Assembly (NCBI GenBank): GCA_963978545.1 | Contig: OZ021726.1 | Location: 35,190,959 to 35,254,958, forward strand | Direction of reading: 5' to 3' | Source of the DNA: Linyphia triangularis | Taxonomy: Eukaryota > Arthropoda > Arachnida > Araneae > Linyphiidae | DNA length: 64,000 bases | Program-made: the position numbers and the translations under genes | Notes under the pieces: generated by a model | Seen by the model: only the letters and a program-made list of their open reading frames with translations | What the model was told of the DNA's origin: nothing | Databases searched by the model: none | In this document: one piece after another, positions 32,991-46,493 of the stretch | How the letters are laid out: the number at the start of each line of letters is the position of its first letter | Numbering within the stretch: position 1 is the first letter of the stretch

Positions 32991-33180
32991 ACAATCTACA
33001 CATTAAGTACTAATTTGAGAAATGAAACAAATTTCGGCACTTTAACGGATCACACTTGCGAATCTGCATTTTATCTAGATAATCTGTAGAATAACTGATT
33101 TCTGCAATTTAGCGGTAACAGTTACTCTAATTTTTAAAACTTTGTAATGGGTGAAAATGGTCATTAACGTACTTCCTAAT

Positions 33181-33560
33181 TTTCACTGTGTGTTCCCAAA
33201 ATTAAGCCAGTTAATACCTCCAGCTACTGTTCTTTCCTGAATCATCATCTGCAAGAGAATAACAACGAGCTTTCTTTTCTTACATGAAAACTCACTGTCA
33301 TATACAGCGAATAAAATGTTATTCATCGGAATGTACTGCAACATCCACCATACTCTTGTGGTATAAGTCTGAGTAACTGCAACTTTTTCCCCAGAATACA
33401 AAAATCACTGGATATGTTACGTCACTGAAAAGAGTGATATCGACGCTGAGAGGAAGTCCCACTGAGCTGCATAAAAATTGATAGCCATGCGAATTCTGTG
33501 AAATGCCTTCCATAATATTTTCAGAAATGACATACATGAAAAGTTATTTTAGAGGAAGAA
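33181..33560. other. unassigned stretch with overlapping - strand frames
   Basis: Somewhat less AT-rich than its neighbours. Two overlapping - strand frames of 72 codons (33183-33401 and 33319-33537) look protein-like in composition but match no family I recognise. A degraded coding fragment is possible; chance is equally possible. Confidence 0.25.
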
Positions 33561-33997
33561 TTTAAATTCTTGTACTACCGGTAATAAAAGTCGTATTATA
33601 ACTACACTTATATTGCGACTAATTTTTAAACAGCTTCTATGTTTAAAAGATGTAAGATTTTTGAAGCGCAGTGAACCAAATCCGCCTATTTTATGCACCA
33701 AGTATGTGGATATTGAAAGCTCGTAAAATGCGGGTGTTTTATTTGAAAGCAAATTTGAGTCCCCGGTATTTTAGCTTCCAAGTTAAGGTAAAGTGTTTCT
33801 CAAATAGAACCATTTCAATAAACCTCTTTTATACTCGTTTGAATGCAATTTTCCAAAAAAAAAACATCTTAAATATCTCGTTTTATATTCTTTCTAGAAA
33901 AGTCTAGTCATTCAATGGTTTAAGAATTCTCCGAACATTTCGAAAAGTGGTTTGGTTTCTATTTGTAAACATTAAAAAGGGCAACCATTGAATATGT

Positions 33998-34145
33998 ACA
34001 GGATGTCCCGAAAGTCACTATAGTCTATATATCAATAAACATCGCAAAAACTGTTATTTACAAATGGATTGAAAACCATCGTGAGTTGCTTTTCAGGATT
34101 TTATTGATTATCTAATAAACGCACAGATAGTTTCTATATCCTGTA
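33998..34145. mobile_element. possible remnant of a TA-flanked DNA transposon
   Basis: It starts 'tacaggatgtcccgaaagtc', resembling mariner-type ends, and finishes 'atatcctgta'. The inverted match is only about 8-10 bp, so this is a weak call. Confidence 0.3.
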
Positions 34146-34807
34146 AGTAAGGGTTTTCTATATGTTTTTTGGAGCTGGAGTTCATTATTGCTGGTCTCCT
34201 TTAAATATCTAAAAAAAAAAAATTCACTTTCGCCTCAATTATAAAATCAACCACATTGATTCCACTGACTTAGTTTAATATGTATCTAACAAAAAATTCC
34301 AGATATTTTTATTGTTTTTTTTTTCAAATATATTTGAATCATTGGTACTTACATATTATTCTATCGACGGTTGGCGAACTTTATGTTAGCAACAAACTGT
34401 TCCAACAACATGGTCCCACTGGAGATCCGGTTTAGATAATAGCAGTGTTGAAGCCTACATATGAAATGCATAACTTGTGTGATGACCAGGTATCATTTCT
34501 GACCAACAGTTTCGAAGGACAAACGAAATCTCGTTTGGCTTAGTTTATTTTTCTCGCCAACAGTTGACGGTATAATACGTAAGCACCGAATCTTTTTCTT
34601 TTGACTGAAAAAAAAGTGTCATATCTTTAAATAGCATCAAACCAATTTGTTATTTTGGTTGAATATAATTAATACCTTATATCCGAAAATCTAAACTAAA
34701 GTATAAATAATTTTAGAAAATATAAATTGCTATTTATCTAAAAACATATGAATTGCTATAGAAATACATATCTAATACATATGTACAAATAATTGCTTTT
34801 ATTGCAG

Positions 34808-35030
34808 GTCGTTAAGATGTTGATCATAGTAGTCGCCCTTTTCGCAGTGCTTTGGTTCCCTTACCGATTCTTGGTGGTGTACAACTCTTTCGCCACCCAG
34901 CGCTATATGGAGCTGTGGTTTCTTATGTTCTGCAAGACCATGATATTTATCAACAGTGCCATCAATCCTATTCTCTACAATGCCATGTCCATCAAGTTCA
35001 GGAAGGCTTTTAAGAGATTGCTTTCTTGTG
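34808..35030 (+). CDS. TRHR-like: TRH-receptor-like GPCR, internal exon (TM6-TM7-helix 8)
   Basis: This internal coding exon starts after a pyrimidine-rich acceptor (ttgcttttattgcag) at a codon boundary and ends at a strong donor (gtaagt at 35031) with one base of a split codon. Its 74 codons encode TM6 with the LWFPYR motif, a short third extracellular loop, and TM7 with [10 protein letters not shown] (the class A NPxxY signature). Helix 8 follows, with basic residues and a terminal Cys suited to palmitoylation. The 'FPYR.LVVYNSF' and 'NSAINP..YN.MS.KFR.AF' patterns are characteristic of thyrotropin-releasing-hormone receptors, plasma-membrane peptide receptors that usually couple to Gq; protostome members bind EFLGamide-type peptides. 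That family knowledge is from memory. The ligand here is inference. TM1-TM5 are not in the window. Splicing to 60254-60330 keeps frame. Confidence 0.9.
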
Positions 35031-35307
35031 GTAAGTATTTATGTACTTTTGCATATTTGCTTACTTTTGCATGTAATGGGATTGTTCATGAGTTTATATC
35101 ATATTAACATGATAAATGTTTTTTTTTCCCTCTTTTAATTGGATGGTTATTGTGTATATTAAAATAAAGCAATATTGAGTTAGAATTAAAAAAAAAAAAG
35201 GAGAAAGCAGAATACAGTTTTTATTTTGTTTTACAAATAGTGAGCTCGTATGCATTTGTATTTCCATTAGAATTAAATTTTTAGTTGTCTGACAGGATGG
35301 TATTTAT

Positions 35308-35812
35308 TAGAGGTCGGCGATATATCGATACGACGATATTTTTATCGATAGTAAAAATATCGATAAAAGTCACCGATATATCGATATTTTCAAACATTAT
35401 TAGTTTTTCTGATGATTGTTTTGTAGTTCCATGTGTTTTTTTGATTTTCATTATTCCCTTTTCAAAACCAAATTTTGGACTTGGCTGAGAAACAGCTAAA
35501 ATAACACCAATATTCAATATTTTGCCATACACTTAAAAGCTATTGAAAAGTATCTAAATGTTTCTCAAAATCACTGCTCTAATTAAGCGAAAATATATAT
35601 CTTTTTTTTTTAAATAATAGATCCATTTCAGTTGGAAAAGTAGTAACCTTACAAAATACAATCAAGAAAAGAAAAAATTTGCCCTGAAAAACTTCGTTTC
35701 AGGCAAAATTGAAAATCAAATTTTAAAAAAATCATGTATCAATATATCGATATTTTTTTCCATGCAACGATATAATATCGATATTTATTTTGATCGATAT
35801 TTCCGACCTCTA
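35308..35812 (-). mobile_element. hAT-type MITE, copy 2
   Basis: Perfect 10-bp terminal inverted repeats (tagaggtcgg / ccgacctcta) and an exact 8-bp target duplication, gtatttat, at 35300-35307 and 35813-35820. Six exact TATCGATA octamers occur (35323, 35343, 35358, 35379, 35745, 35776), all within about 80 bp of an end. It is inverted relative to copy 1 and, lacking copy 1's poly(A) insert, about 60 bp shorter. It has no transposase frame. It sits 277 bp after the GPCR splice donor. Confidence 0.92.
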
Positions 35813-37289
35813 GTATTTATACGTATATCTTCTACAGTAAATGTTGAAATAATTTTGCATATGGTGTAATCATCATCATAACTACTTTCAAATAATCAAT
35901 GTTGGAGCCATAAATACCATTTTATTATCGATCATTGGTTGAAATGAAAGTTATAACCAAAGCAAAAAAAAAAATCAGAAATCAGTTGGTGATAAAATCA
36001 AGTACTTGATTTCTTTTAACTATAATTTTTGACGTATTTTTGTATATTTATAATTATATTAGAGTAGCATTTTGTGTTTTTACTAAGCAGATTTTTCATA
36101 AAAAATATTTTATTTCTTTAATTTTTTTAAAAATAAATATCTGCATTTTTCTTCACATTACAGAGGCATTTTATTACGGAGAATGTTTATAATAGAGTTC
36201 AGGAAATATTTAAAAGTGTTATAATGAACATTGAAAATAATCGAATTAAATAAGTAATGAAATGAACATTGAGAAAAATAATATACAGTGAAATGAACAG
36301 TGATTTCTCCCTAAAAAAGAATTTCTCCAAATTCCTGAAGAATTTTGTAGTTAAGAGAGTTGGAGTTTAAGAACGTCAAAATATAAATTTTTAGTTTAAT
36401 ATTGTAAAAAAAAACTACAAACATTTTTGAATCTGTCAGTGCAAAAAGTTTTAATCTCCCTAAATTAGAAGTATTTTATGTAATTTTAAAAAATGTATTG
36501 AGCACCAATTTCTATCATCGTTTTCACCTTTTACAGCACATATCTCCAAACACAGTTCTGATTTATTAAAGATAAATGGTTAAAATTTTTAACGTATATT
36601 CTTACTAGCATATTACATAATTTGAGTGTAACATTTTAAAATATTTTGTTTTGTTTCTCAAAAAAAAAAATATATATATATATATAAGGCCTGACATTCT
36701 ATAGTATTTTCAAAAATTGTAATTTTTGATGCCAAGAAAATTGTATAAAATGTTTAATTTAATAAAAATATTAAAAAATACTACTCTCAAATTGTGTAAT
36801 TATATTGGTAATAATGTGTGTTAAAAATTTTAGACATTTATCTTTTCTAGTTTTTGAGAAAATGTTCCTGGCGTCTATAAAATTGAGTTTGGAGGTACAG
36901 GCCGTTAAAGGTAAAAACGGTACTACAAACTGATGCACAGCACTTTTTAAAAAAAATATATTTAAAAAAATACTTCTAATTCAATGAGAATAAAAAAAAA
37001 TTTGCATCGTCGGATTCAAAAGGTTTTTTTTTTCCTACATTATTAATCTAAAAATTGAATTTTTTACGTTCTTAAACTCCTATTTCTCTTAAAGTGTTTT
37101 AAGTAAACAATGGCATTCAGCATTAAAATAAAGATTTCAGTATTACTTTTTAGTAATGTATAAAAGTATTTATTCTCGTATTGCTGAAGAATTTAGCAGG
37201 TAACCGTGTTTTACCAAATTTAAATAGTTTAGTAAAAACATTCATTATTATTATTATTAATATTGTTATTATTATTATTATTACTATCA

Positions 37290-37474
<185 letters not shown>

Positions 37475-37729
37475 TCAAGCCTACTCAATATAATAAATAG
37501 AAATATAATCACAAATATCAATTTGGTTAAACAGAATTCAATGAATGATATCGAGAAAAAAAATTTTAAAGAATTTTAATCACCAAGAACAGAAAACATA
37601 CTTTTTAATATTAAATAAAAAATATAACACATATCACCAGTAATACAAGTTCTTTTTGAGATGATAAGAAATATCAACAAACCCGCATTACCTTGCACTT
37701 TTTATGTTGAACTTTGAATGAGAGTTTTC

Positions 37730-37920
37730 CAAAAAATTTCCCTAAGGGATCATATGAAAAAAGGAAAAGAAATGGGATGGAATAAAAACTATCATCCAAG
37801 GAAAATACGATCGAAATAAGAGGTTTATAAATCCTCTGAAGACGATGGGAACAAGTATTTTCTCACAAGAAAGTTGTAACTATTTCACAAGAAATGTCCA
37901 ACGTCAGCTAAATAAATGCA
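37730..37920. other. higher-GC island, unassigned
   Basis: A short island of mixed composition directly before a poly(T) tract. No reading frame or element recognised. Confidence 0.25.
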
Positions 37921-37930
37921 ATTACTTGAG

Positions 37931-37932
<2 letters not shown>

Positions 37933-37963
<31 letters not shown>
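37933..37963. repeat. poly(T) tract, 31 bp
   Basis: Uninterrupted T run. Confidence 0.95.
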
Positions 37964-37965
<2 letters not shown>

Positions 37966-38535
37966 CTAAATGTTGTCCCATCAAGTTCTGACCATAATAT
38001 GAGATAAACTTAAGGTGCTAGATAAAAATCATCAGATAACGTGGCACCTCGGAAAAAAAAATATTCGTTTTTGAATGTTCACCTTATCTATACCAAGATT
38101 AGTAAAATACTTATTTTGGCGGAAGCTTTTAAATATATTAATTTATAATTACTACTTAATTCAATTTTACAAGCAGCATTCTACTTAAAAATGTATTTAA
38201 ATGCTATGCAATTTGGATATAATGTTTTTGATAAAAGCACTAGAATAAATAATTTAGAAATTTTTATAATAGTTTAGAAAAAATTAAATAAAGTTATTTA
38301 GGTGCAATTGACAGCCTATATGTGATTAGTTTGAATACTGTTTACTTTTAATAAATACTGTGACATTTGTTCATATAAAAATAGAAATGGTTTGATTTAT
38401 AAATTAAAAATGTGTTTAATTAAGTGAAATAAGTGTTATTTTATAGTTTTAGCAAATTAGGCTATGATATTTTTTTACTTATATTCAATGCTAAAATCAA
38501 TAACTTACAATACCAGTTAATTCTAATTTATCCCT

Positions 38536-38713
38536 GCCGACCAAACGGTATAGTGGTTAGCGTGCTAGCTTCTAGACTGCGAGGTTGCGGGTTCGAGTCC
38601 TGTGTTAGGCATGGGTGTTTGTAAATGTATGTTGGCTTGTCTAATGACGAATGTTTCGCGTATTATAGCCCTCGTGTTGCTGACGGCGCCAAATAATCTG
38701 AAAACAACCAATA
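38536..38713 (+). mobile_element. SINE family A, full-length copy
   Basis: A tRNA-like head of about 76 bp starts 'gccgaccaaacggtatagtg', has an A-box-like tagtggttagcg and a perfect B box, ggttcgagtcc (38590-38600), and ends 'gttaggca'. An unrelated body ends 'gacggcgccaaataatctga'. An 11-bp direct repeat with one mismatch flanks it: taatttatccc at 38524-38534 and taatttacccc at 38714-38724. It is not a functional tRNA gene: the acceptor arms do not pair properly and the SINE body follows directly. Confidence 0.85.
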
Positions 38714-40366
38714 TAATTTACCCCATCTAAAATTAAATAAACTAAATAAAAATACTGATTGATTCATCGTTATTTATAAATGATAAAGGGAGATTTTATT
38801 ATTTTTCTCTAGCATAAAACACCTCTCGAAATAATCTTTCAAATTTACATATTTGATTATATTATTTATTTTTCCTAATTACATTTTCAAAATCTTAAGT
38901 AAAAGAAAATATTGATAGTTTGAGAAAAGTCATTTGTTTAATAGAGACGTATTATTAACACTATACATTGTATTTTATGCATTCCAATTTACTGGAATAT
39001 AGTTTATGCAATGAAACTGAGAAATCTCTCAATTTATTTTAATCTAGATTTCTGCTTTTCACAAATTGTTTGTTTCAAAAATATAACTATCTTCGTTAAA
39101 ATGAATATCAATTGTTTTTTATATTATTCCCAATTGCTTTTTTCATGAATTCAATACACTATAAGAAATTACAAATAAAGAAAAAGTGTGATACAAAGTT
39201 ACACCTTGCCTTAGTTTATTCTATGATACAGTTGTGTAAAAACTGAGGCTCAAGGGAGCCATAACTGAAGTAAAAATAACACGTAAAGGGCAATACACAC
39301 AAGGCAGATACAACCGTTTCACGTTTTAAAGCAATGGTTTCTCTCAATGCCTTTTTTTACTTTAAGCAAAATTTGAAGGAAAAGATTTAATTTAAAAAAT
39401 GACCTCGTAAACGACGAGGATATTTTCGATAAACTACCAGGCTTTAGCCTGTATTGCAAGATTTAGTGTAATTGTGCTTACTTGCCTTGGTATTTCAACT
39501 GAAGTAACGGATGAGGATTTGAAATTTCTAATATTATCACGAAGTTTGCTGCAGTTAAAATTGTCCTAACATCGGCAATAAACAGTTACTAGTGATTGGA
39601 ATTTTTCGAGATGCTTGATAGCTTTGAAAAGAAGCCTAGTTGCTATGGTAGCATTTATCATTTTAGCTTCTTATTTTTGAGGAAAAAATCTTTTGTATCG
39701 ATTACTTATGCCACACTTTTAAAATAAAGAGTATTAAAATGAGTAATATTTAAATCTATAATGTTAAACAATTACAAAAAGTATTCTTGAATGAAAAATT
39801 TAACTTTTAACCCACAGTGACGCATGCTTAAAAACTCGATAACTTGTGGTGAGTCTTTCCTTTTACGATGCATATTCTTCATATGCTCGGCACATTAATT
39901 TGTATGAACCAATACTTAGCAATAATATGAAAATCGTAAACAACAAATGCAGACTTAGGCGAAAAGTGGGACCATCAACTTGTCTTTGTTCTATAGACTT
40001 AATGCATTATTTTTCGGCCACACTATCTGCTTAATTATTGCATATTAAACACATGAAAATTTTGTCCAAGTATAATATAACAATAATAAAATATTAATAA
40101 AAGTACCAGTACCTATTTTAAAAAAATGTTTCTTTAATTTTTTTAATTGACTTACAATTTTTTTCACTCTTAATAGGTTTAAAGAACTAAAATACCTGTA
40201 TAAAAAGTTTCTAATTTTATGATATTTAATTCATTAATTTTTATTCAATTTGCTAATTAGGGTATAATTACAACAGTCATACAAAATTTGTAATTGATTT
40301 AGAATTTTAATTTTAATTCTGAATCAAACACAATGATTCGCTATAGGGATCCAAGTTGAATCGTTC

Positions 40367-40388
40367 TTTTTTTTTTTTTTTTTTTTTT
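40367..40388. repeat. poly(T) tract, 22 bp
   Basis: Uninterrupted T run. Confidence 0.95.
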
Positions 40389-43300
40389 ATAGAATTTTGT
40401 TTCAAAGTACTTAAAATTACATACTTTTAATAAAAACAATCAGATAACAGATTAAGTTAAAAAATAATTAGAGCATGGATATATTAAAATCAAGTAGCAA
40501 TAAAAGCAAATAAATTCACGAATATACACAAATAGAAAATGAAAAAATAATTAAATGCGTAGTACTTTATACAACAGTAAAATTCAAATTATTTACAAAA
40601 TTCACACACACACATAAATAAGTTTCATATATATTTTTTAAATTTTCTTCGTTTATCATTCTACAGGACATCTGTAATAATTCTGACAAAAATAAAGACT
40701 GAAATATTTTCCTAATTTATTGTTCTTTATGAATGCCTGTTCTAAAACAGCACCATTTATCAGTAGCACAAAGAAAATGCCTACTGATAAAAGTTTCCTG
40801 GAAGATCCAGTTTCCTGAAAGTTAGAAATGGAAAATATCCCATTTTTCCAAAAACACGCTTTCGTCTGAAATACAAGTGATGCTATTTATCTTTCTTTCA
40901 GCAAATAAAAACATTGTCCGTTTTGTGGCGTGTTTGGGATTTGGAAGCTTTGATAAAAATAGAAATAAGATCCTAAAAAACCATTTATTGTTCTCCTTAA
41001 GCAAGAAATTCAGCTTTGTATTAAACTATTCATGAAACTAAAACATTTCTAACTTATTCCAACACAAAAATGGCATGTTAAACTTTTTCCAAATATTATA
41101 TCATGAAAGAATATGATTCAATGTTTGAATGCAATTATATAGAGCGTGCTGCTTCAATAAAATAGTATGAAATAGTTTAATACACAATTTACTCTTAAAT
41201 GCATGGAAAAGACAGTAAACTGCGAATAATTGTGTTTCAGTGAGGGTATAAACTGTTCAAGAATGTAAGATTAATTATGTTAAGTTATACTGAAAATAAC
41301 AAATATTATACAACAATTTAATTTTTAGTTCAAGTTTTCGTTCAAACATTTGTGATCAGAATTATATTTTTATGGTAAATAAAATTATAAAAATCATCTT
41401 GAGAGTTTTTAGCTATAAATTTAATTCTCTCTAAACAAACACTTACCATCACTTATGAAATTCCACCTATCCACCAAAAAGTAATATCAAAAAGAAAATA
41501 ATTATTACCTATACAATTATTGTTAATGAAAACTAAAAATGTTCCACATTAATGTTGGTGCAAAAAAATATCATATTAAAAATTAATTTTCTTTAAGCTT
41601 CAAAAAAATAATTAAATACACTTGGCACAGCTTTGATTGAAAAATAAAATACAAACTCTAAAAAAAGTAATCTTGGTATTAATTTTAATAGATTTTTTAA
41701 GAATATAAAATGTTAAGTTAACTTATTTATTGTCTAATACTTTAATTTAGTAGAATTTCAATAACCAATAAATTCTAGTACGTTTCTCATACTTCGATCT
41801 TGAATTAGATTAATATTTATATTTTAAATTAATATTGATTTAAACGCTTTATTACGGCACTTTCGAGCATTTTTAATCAACTTATCTCTTGAGGTTGTAA
41901 TTTATTTCAATTTCAATTTGGGACAGAAAATATGATAAATAATTTTGTGTAATAGATATATTTTAAATGTACTCATATGGTATAATTAAAGAAAACAGGG
42001 CAAAGTTATAAATAAAGCTATATTGCATATTTTCTATATACTTATCTAATAAACTTTTTATACAGTGAACAGCATATCGACATAAAATATTATTAGTCAG
42101 AGGAAAAAAACTCTATGAATTCTTTTACTAAAATAACATGAAATAAGATACATCTCGTATCTTTTAGAAACTTCTTTGTGTCTCTCATATCCCTGATAAG
42201 AAAAAAGAAGTTTTCTTTCTCCTCACTTCATTCGCCATCTATAGACATAAAATAGTAAAAATTATATGGTTAGGTGAATTCTATAAGCCTCGGGGATCTT
42301 GTGGTTTCCCTGTTGTGATGTGATATCTCTTCAATTGGTTGCAATCAAATTTTATAAGTCTTTTTATGAAGGTTCATAACTGGACAAAATATCAGGTTTA
42401 GAAAAGATGCTTAGAGATATAAAGCATGTGGACTGAGGAGTATCAGAACAAATTCTAAGAAATCACTTATTCAAAACAATGAATTTAGCAAACATTTATA
42501 AATTTATTAAAATATGTCCAGAACTTCTGAATGTGTTTAAAACACCTGAAATATACTTACCTTTCCGAGTAACTTCCGAGTAAAGCTTAATAGATTTTTT
42601 AAGCTTAACAAGCATTAATAGATTTAGGAAGTATTATTCGTTCCAGTTTACAATGAGGTTAAGTACTAAGTCTTGCGAGAAATTCCAAGACTAAATTTTA
42701 AGACGACTCCTAAATTTTTGGATAGAAATTTTTATAAACCAAAAAGGAGTAAAATCGAAACGTTTGGTCTGGTCATTGAGAAGATTGGTTGATATTTTGC
42801 AATTTAAATATCAACACGATACTGTTTTGTTAAGCCAATACGACTGTAACATATGTACAATAGTGTAGTTAATAGAGTTGCAATTTTTAAGAGAAAAAGA
42901 ACTTCCTAACCTGAACAACTAGAAACATTTTAAAAATTGATCTTAAGCTTCATCAGTTGCTAAATGGAGTTCACCATCCAAATAAACTTTAACTATAATG
43001 TCATATTCTCTTTATTAGTTATTTGCTAAAAGAAATGTCCTTTACGCTTTTTCATTTCCTTAAATACTATTGTATTTTAACATTTAATCTGTCATCACAA
43101 TTATTCTCTGTAAATGACTTACAATAATTTAACTTTTTTTGATAAGTATAAGCATTAATTTATCCTTCGATAAATTAATAATTCCTTTCCAAATATAAAA
43201 AGGGAATATGAAGGATTGACTCACAATTTTCTCCAAAAGTCACTGTCATTTATGTTATCACTAGGAAATAACTTTGGGTACCTTAAACGTTTCTAGTTAC

Positions 43301-43484
43301 GTCATTATAACAATTTGTCAAAGTCAGTTATTATATTTTAAATACTGATTGCATTAAGTTAATGTTTTATGATTTACCATATATTATGGTAGATATCTAT
43401 TAACGTATATGATAATTTGTATAAAATTTATACTAATTCAAAGCTAAAATAATCAATTTACTCATAATAAGTAAATTCCATAAA

Positions 43485-43525
43485 ATAAAAAAATAAAAAA
43501 ATAAAAAATAAAAAAATAAAAAAAA
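43485..43525. repeat. (A5-7)T microsatellite
   Basis: Repeats of aaaaaat with varying A number. Confidence 0.85.
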
Positions 43526-44554
43526 ACTGCTTATTAATTGCGTTTCCTTTATGTTTTAAAAAAAAGTATAAAGGTATATAAGAAGATAATAGCTCTTTAT
43601 ATCCCAGTGAGAGACTAGGAAAAAAAACATAATGAAAAATATGGAACTTCTTTTATACTTACAAGCTGGGTGGTTGATATTGAAGCAGTGCTTAAAAAAT
43701 TTGCCGTCATAGTTAAATGTGTAATTTTTTGACAGTGAAGTCATGAAGAATGGACCCTCAATAAAATATGGTATTGACTACAATTTTTTCATATATAAAA
43801 AAGCTGAGCTGTTTCACGCGGTTTTAAATTAATTACTAAAATCATAGAATTATTTTTAAGTCAAAAAATCATATTTTGTGGAAAAAGAGAATTTCCCCTT
43901 CTGAGTAACAACGTAAAGAAAACTAGCGTAAAATGTGTAAATTTAAAAGTACAAAATGAGTAACGGAAAGGTTAAATATTTCATATAAAAAATAAAATTC
44001 GAGCATTACAATTTACCCCATATTTGGATTGGTGTTTTTTAGCTATAAATCTTGATTAACCATCATCGTTTTACCTATTTTGTTTGCTTACATTGTTAGC
44101 AATAAGTATTGTATTTGTTGAATTAACTGTTATAAATTAAAATATTTTTTTCAATACCAAGAAAGAAAAACTAACTTTTAAAAATGAATTCAGAATTAAG
44201 GATTTATGTTATAATAATATAAACCATAAAAACAAAGTTTTTAATATAAATCCTTTACATGGATTGCCAATTTTTTTATTCATTATATTGGTGTTATTTT
44301 ATTCATTATATTGCATCGAATTTTAAATATCAAAAACATTTCTATGAGCAAAATATGCGTAAACTACGCTCCTGAATTTATTTATTAAAAATGAACGTCA
44401 CACATTCAAATATCTTTAATTTATTCTGATTAAAACATTTTTATAACTTATTTATTTAAAAAAAAATGTGGCAATAGCAAAGAGTTTTTTCAATAGTCGG
44501 TTGAATGCTATTTTAACGACAAGATGACCGCCAGTTGGTTTATTATTATTATTT

Positions 44555-44730
44555 CGTAAAAACAACCTTTTAGTGACAGTAACAGATCCAAAATTTTATA
44601 GAATGCATTGTCATCGACACTGAATCTATCTGCCAAGTTTCAGCCCGATTGGATGACGGCAAGGGGGTTAAATAGGCCTCAGCAGATATGCTCACCATTG
44701 ACAAACCCACAAAATCGAAATTAATATGAA
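44555..44730 (-). repeat. repeat family C, single copy with head
   Basis: The reverse complement matches the 10.85-11.7 kb array: head (tttgtgggtttgtc.atgg, gcatatctgc), then 'cttgccgtcatccaatcgg', 'ctgaaacttggcagataga' and 'gacaatgcattctat'. It is better preserved than most array units. No obvious target duplication was found. Confidence 0.75.
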
Positions 44731-44798
44731 GGATTTAAAAAGAGGGTTAATTAATTTGGTTCAACATAATATGAGTAAACAGGAGATAAAAATGACAT

Positions 44799-44801
<3 letters not shown>

Positions 44802-44830
<29 letters not shown>
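44802..44830. repeat. poly(T) tract, 29 bp
   Basis: Uninterrupted T run less than 100 bp from the family C copy. Confidence 0.95.
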
Positions 44831-44832
<2 letters not shown>

Positions 44833-46411
44833 GTTGTTACGTTGTGTTAAAAATAGTATCCGCAACAATTTTTATCCTTTTACTCTTACTAAGGTAAAAA
44901 ATTTCCATCGCAAGAAGAGAAAAACTCTTTGCTTTTCTTTGCGACATTGTTTTTCTTTAGGAGATGGATGACCTGAAAGAAAATGTTTGCGGAGTTTTCT
45001 AGCTCCTCAAATTTCCAAACTTTTATTCTCTGCCATATACCTTTACCTTTCTATGTTACCACTCAGCTAAGTTTCATGATACGTTTTCTTTTTTCGATAT
45101 ATTGTATTGTCAATTATAAATACTTTTTTTTTTTTTAAGTTTAATAGAATATCCATTACCTATCTTTCTTCTATAAATTATTTGCTAACAATCATCTGCT
45201 GCATTCTTAAAAATGTTAAGAAATCCAGAAGTTAAAGATAAGTTGCACATGTATTAAATATATATTCTTGTATGTTTAAAACTTCTGTAAAAAGTTCATA
45301 ATGAAGTTAAAATCTGATTAGGAATTCTAAACATCATTTTCGTGTAAAATAAGTATAGAATTTGAAATCAAATGCTCATACAGTGTATGGTATTATTTAA
45401 TTTAACACTAAAAAAATACGTTTTTTAAATAATTAAATCAAATTTAAAGAACCACATAAATTTATTTATAAATTATAAAAGGAAAATATATTGACGCTAA
45501 TTATTTTATTAATTTATAGAAAAAAGTTACTTTTCAGAAACGTATTGTACACTTCCAACAATCTTTGGACTGTATAAATTAGTAGGAGCAACACTATGAA
45601 AATAAATACAACGTTAAGTAAATTTATGCTATGTTTCATAATAATAAATTTTAAAGAATTTAAAATGACTAACGTATTTCATTATTTGATATTCTAAATA
45701 CTATACGAAGTGTGCCAAATAAATTGCAACATTTTCTAATTTTTATTTTACTTTTAGACATCAATGTAAATCAGGCCAAAAACTATATAAAGATAATGTA
45801 ATTTTCAAATGTGACAAATATTGAAAGTTACAGACAGACTACCAGGTTTATTTTTAATTATTTATTTCATTTTTTGTTTACAGAAGTGATATTTCGAAAG
45901 GAACTGATAGTGTAAAAAGTGTTCGTAAAAAATATAAATGATAGAGGATGGAAGACAAACATAGTGAAAAAATACCGAGAAGGAAAAGATTTCATAACTA
46001 GAAGGGGTTACAAAATATTCTTGCAAGAAAAGTAAAAAAAAAAAAAAATACTCTTTAAAAGAGTTTAAATTTAAATTTAATGTAAAAACATCTCATGTAT
46101 AAAAAAATTAAACTTCATTATTAGTATTATTAATTTAATTAAAATGATAAACGTCATTTCATCCTATGAACATCAGAAAAAAATGTCTTACTGTTCGTCC
46201 TAAAGGGTAAACTAAAGATGAAAGTTCTAAAAGATTATTCCTTTTAGCTATTTTTTCGTTTTTTAAGGAGAAAAAAATTTAAATTTGTAATATATCCCAA
46301 AAATCATTTTATACTGTGTGTTTGCAAAAATCTTCAATGACTAATAAACCTTATGAGAATAAGAGGTGTGGAAGTACAATAGTAAACGTTATTACAATAA
46401 TACAATACACT

Positions 46412-46476
46412 AGTACAATATGATAGTACAATAGTACAATATGATAGTACAATAGTACAATACGATAGTACAATAG
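46412..46476. repeat. 21-bp minisatellite, about 3 copies
   Basis: The unit combines agtacaatatgat and agtacaat, repeated head to tail with a t/c change in the last unit. It lies 4 bp before the target duplication of the neighbouring SINE. Confidence 0.85.
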
Positions 46477-46493
46477 TTTTCCTAGTCATGGAT

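Noticed and set aside
33183..33537. Two overlapping - strand frames that look protein-like
   Set aside because: No family recognised, frames overlap rather than join, and no splice signals resolve them; kept only as an unassigned stretch.
35031..35107. Extension of the GPCR reading frame past TM7-helix 8 to a stop at 35105
   Set aside because: It runs through a strong gtaagt donor into AT-rich intron sequence; the spliced terminal exon gives a better match to receptor tails. Intron retention cannot be excluded.
35281..35532. Short open frames on both strands
   Set aside because: They lie across the end of hAT MITE copy 2 and arise from its ATCGAT-rich inverted repeats.
38536..38611. tRNA gene
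   Set aside because: The pol III boxes belong to a SINE head: same body follows in another copy, target duplications flank it, and acceptor arms do not pair properly.
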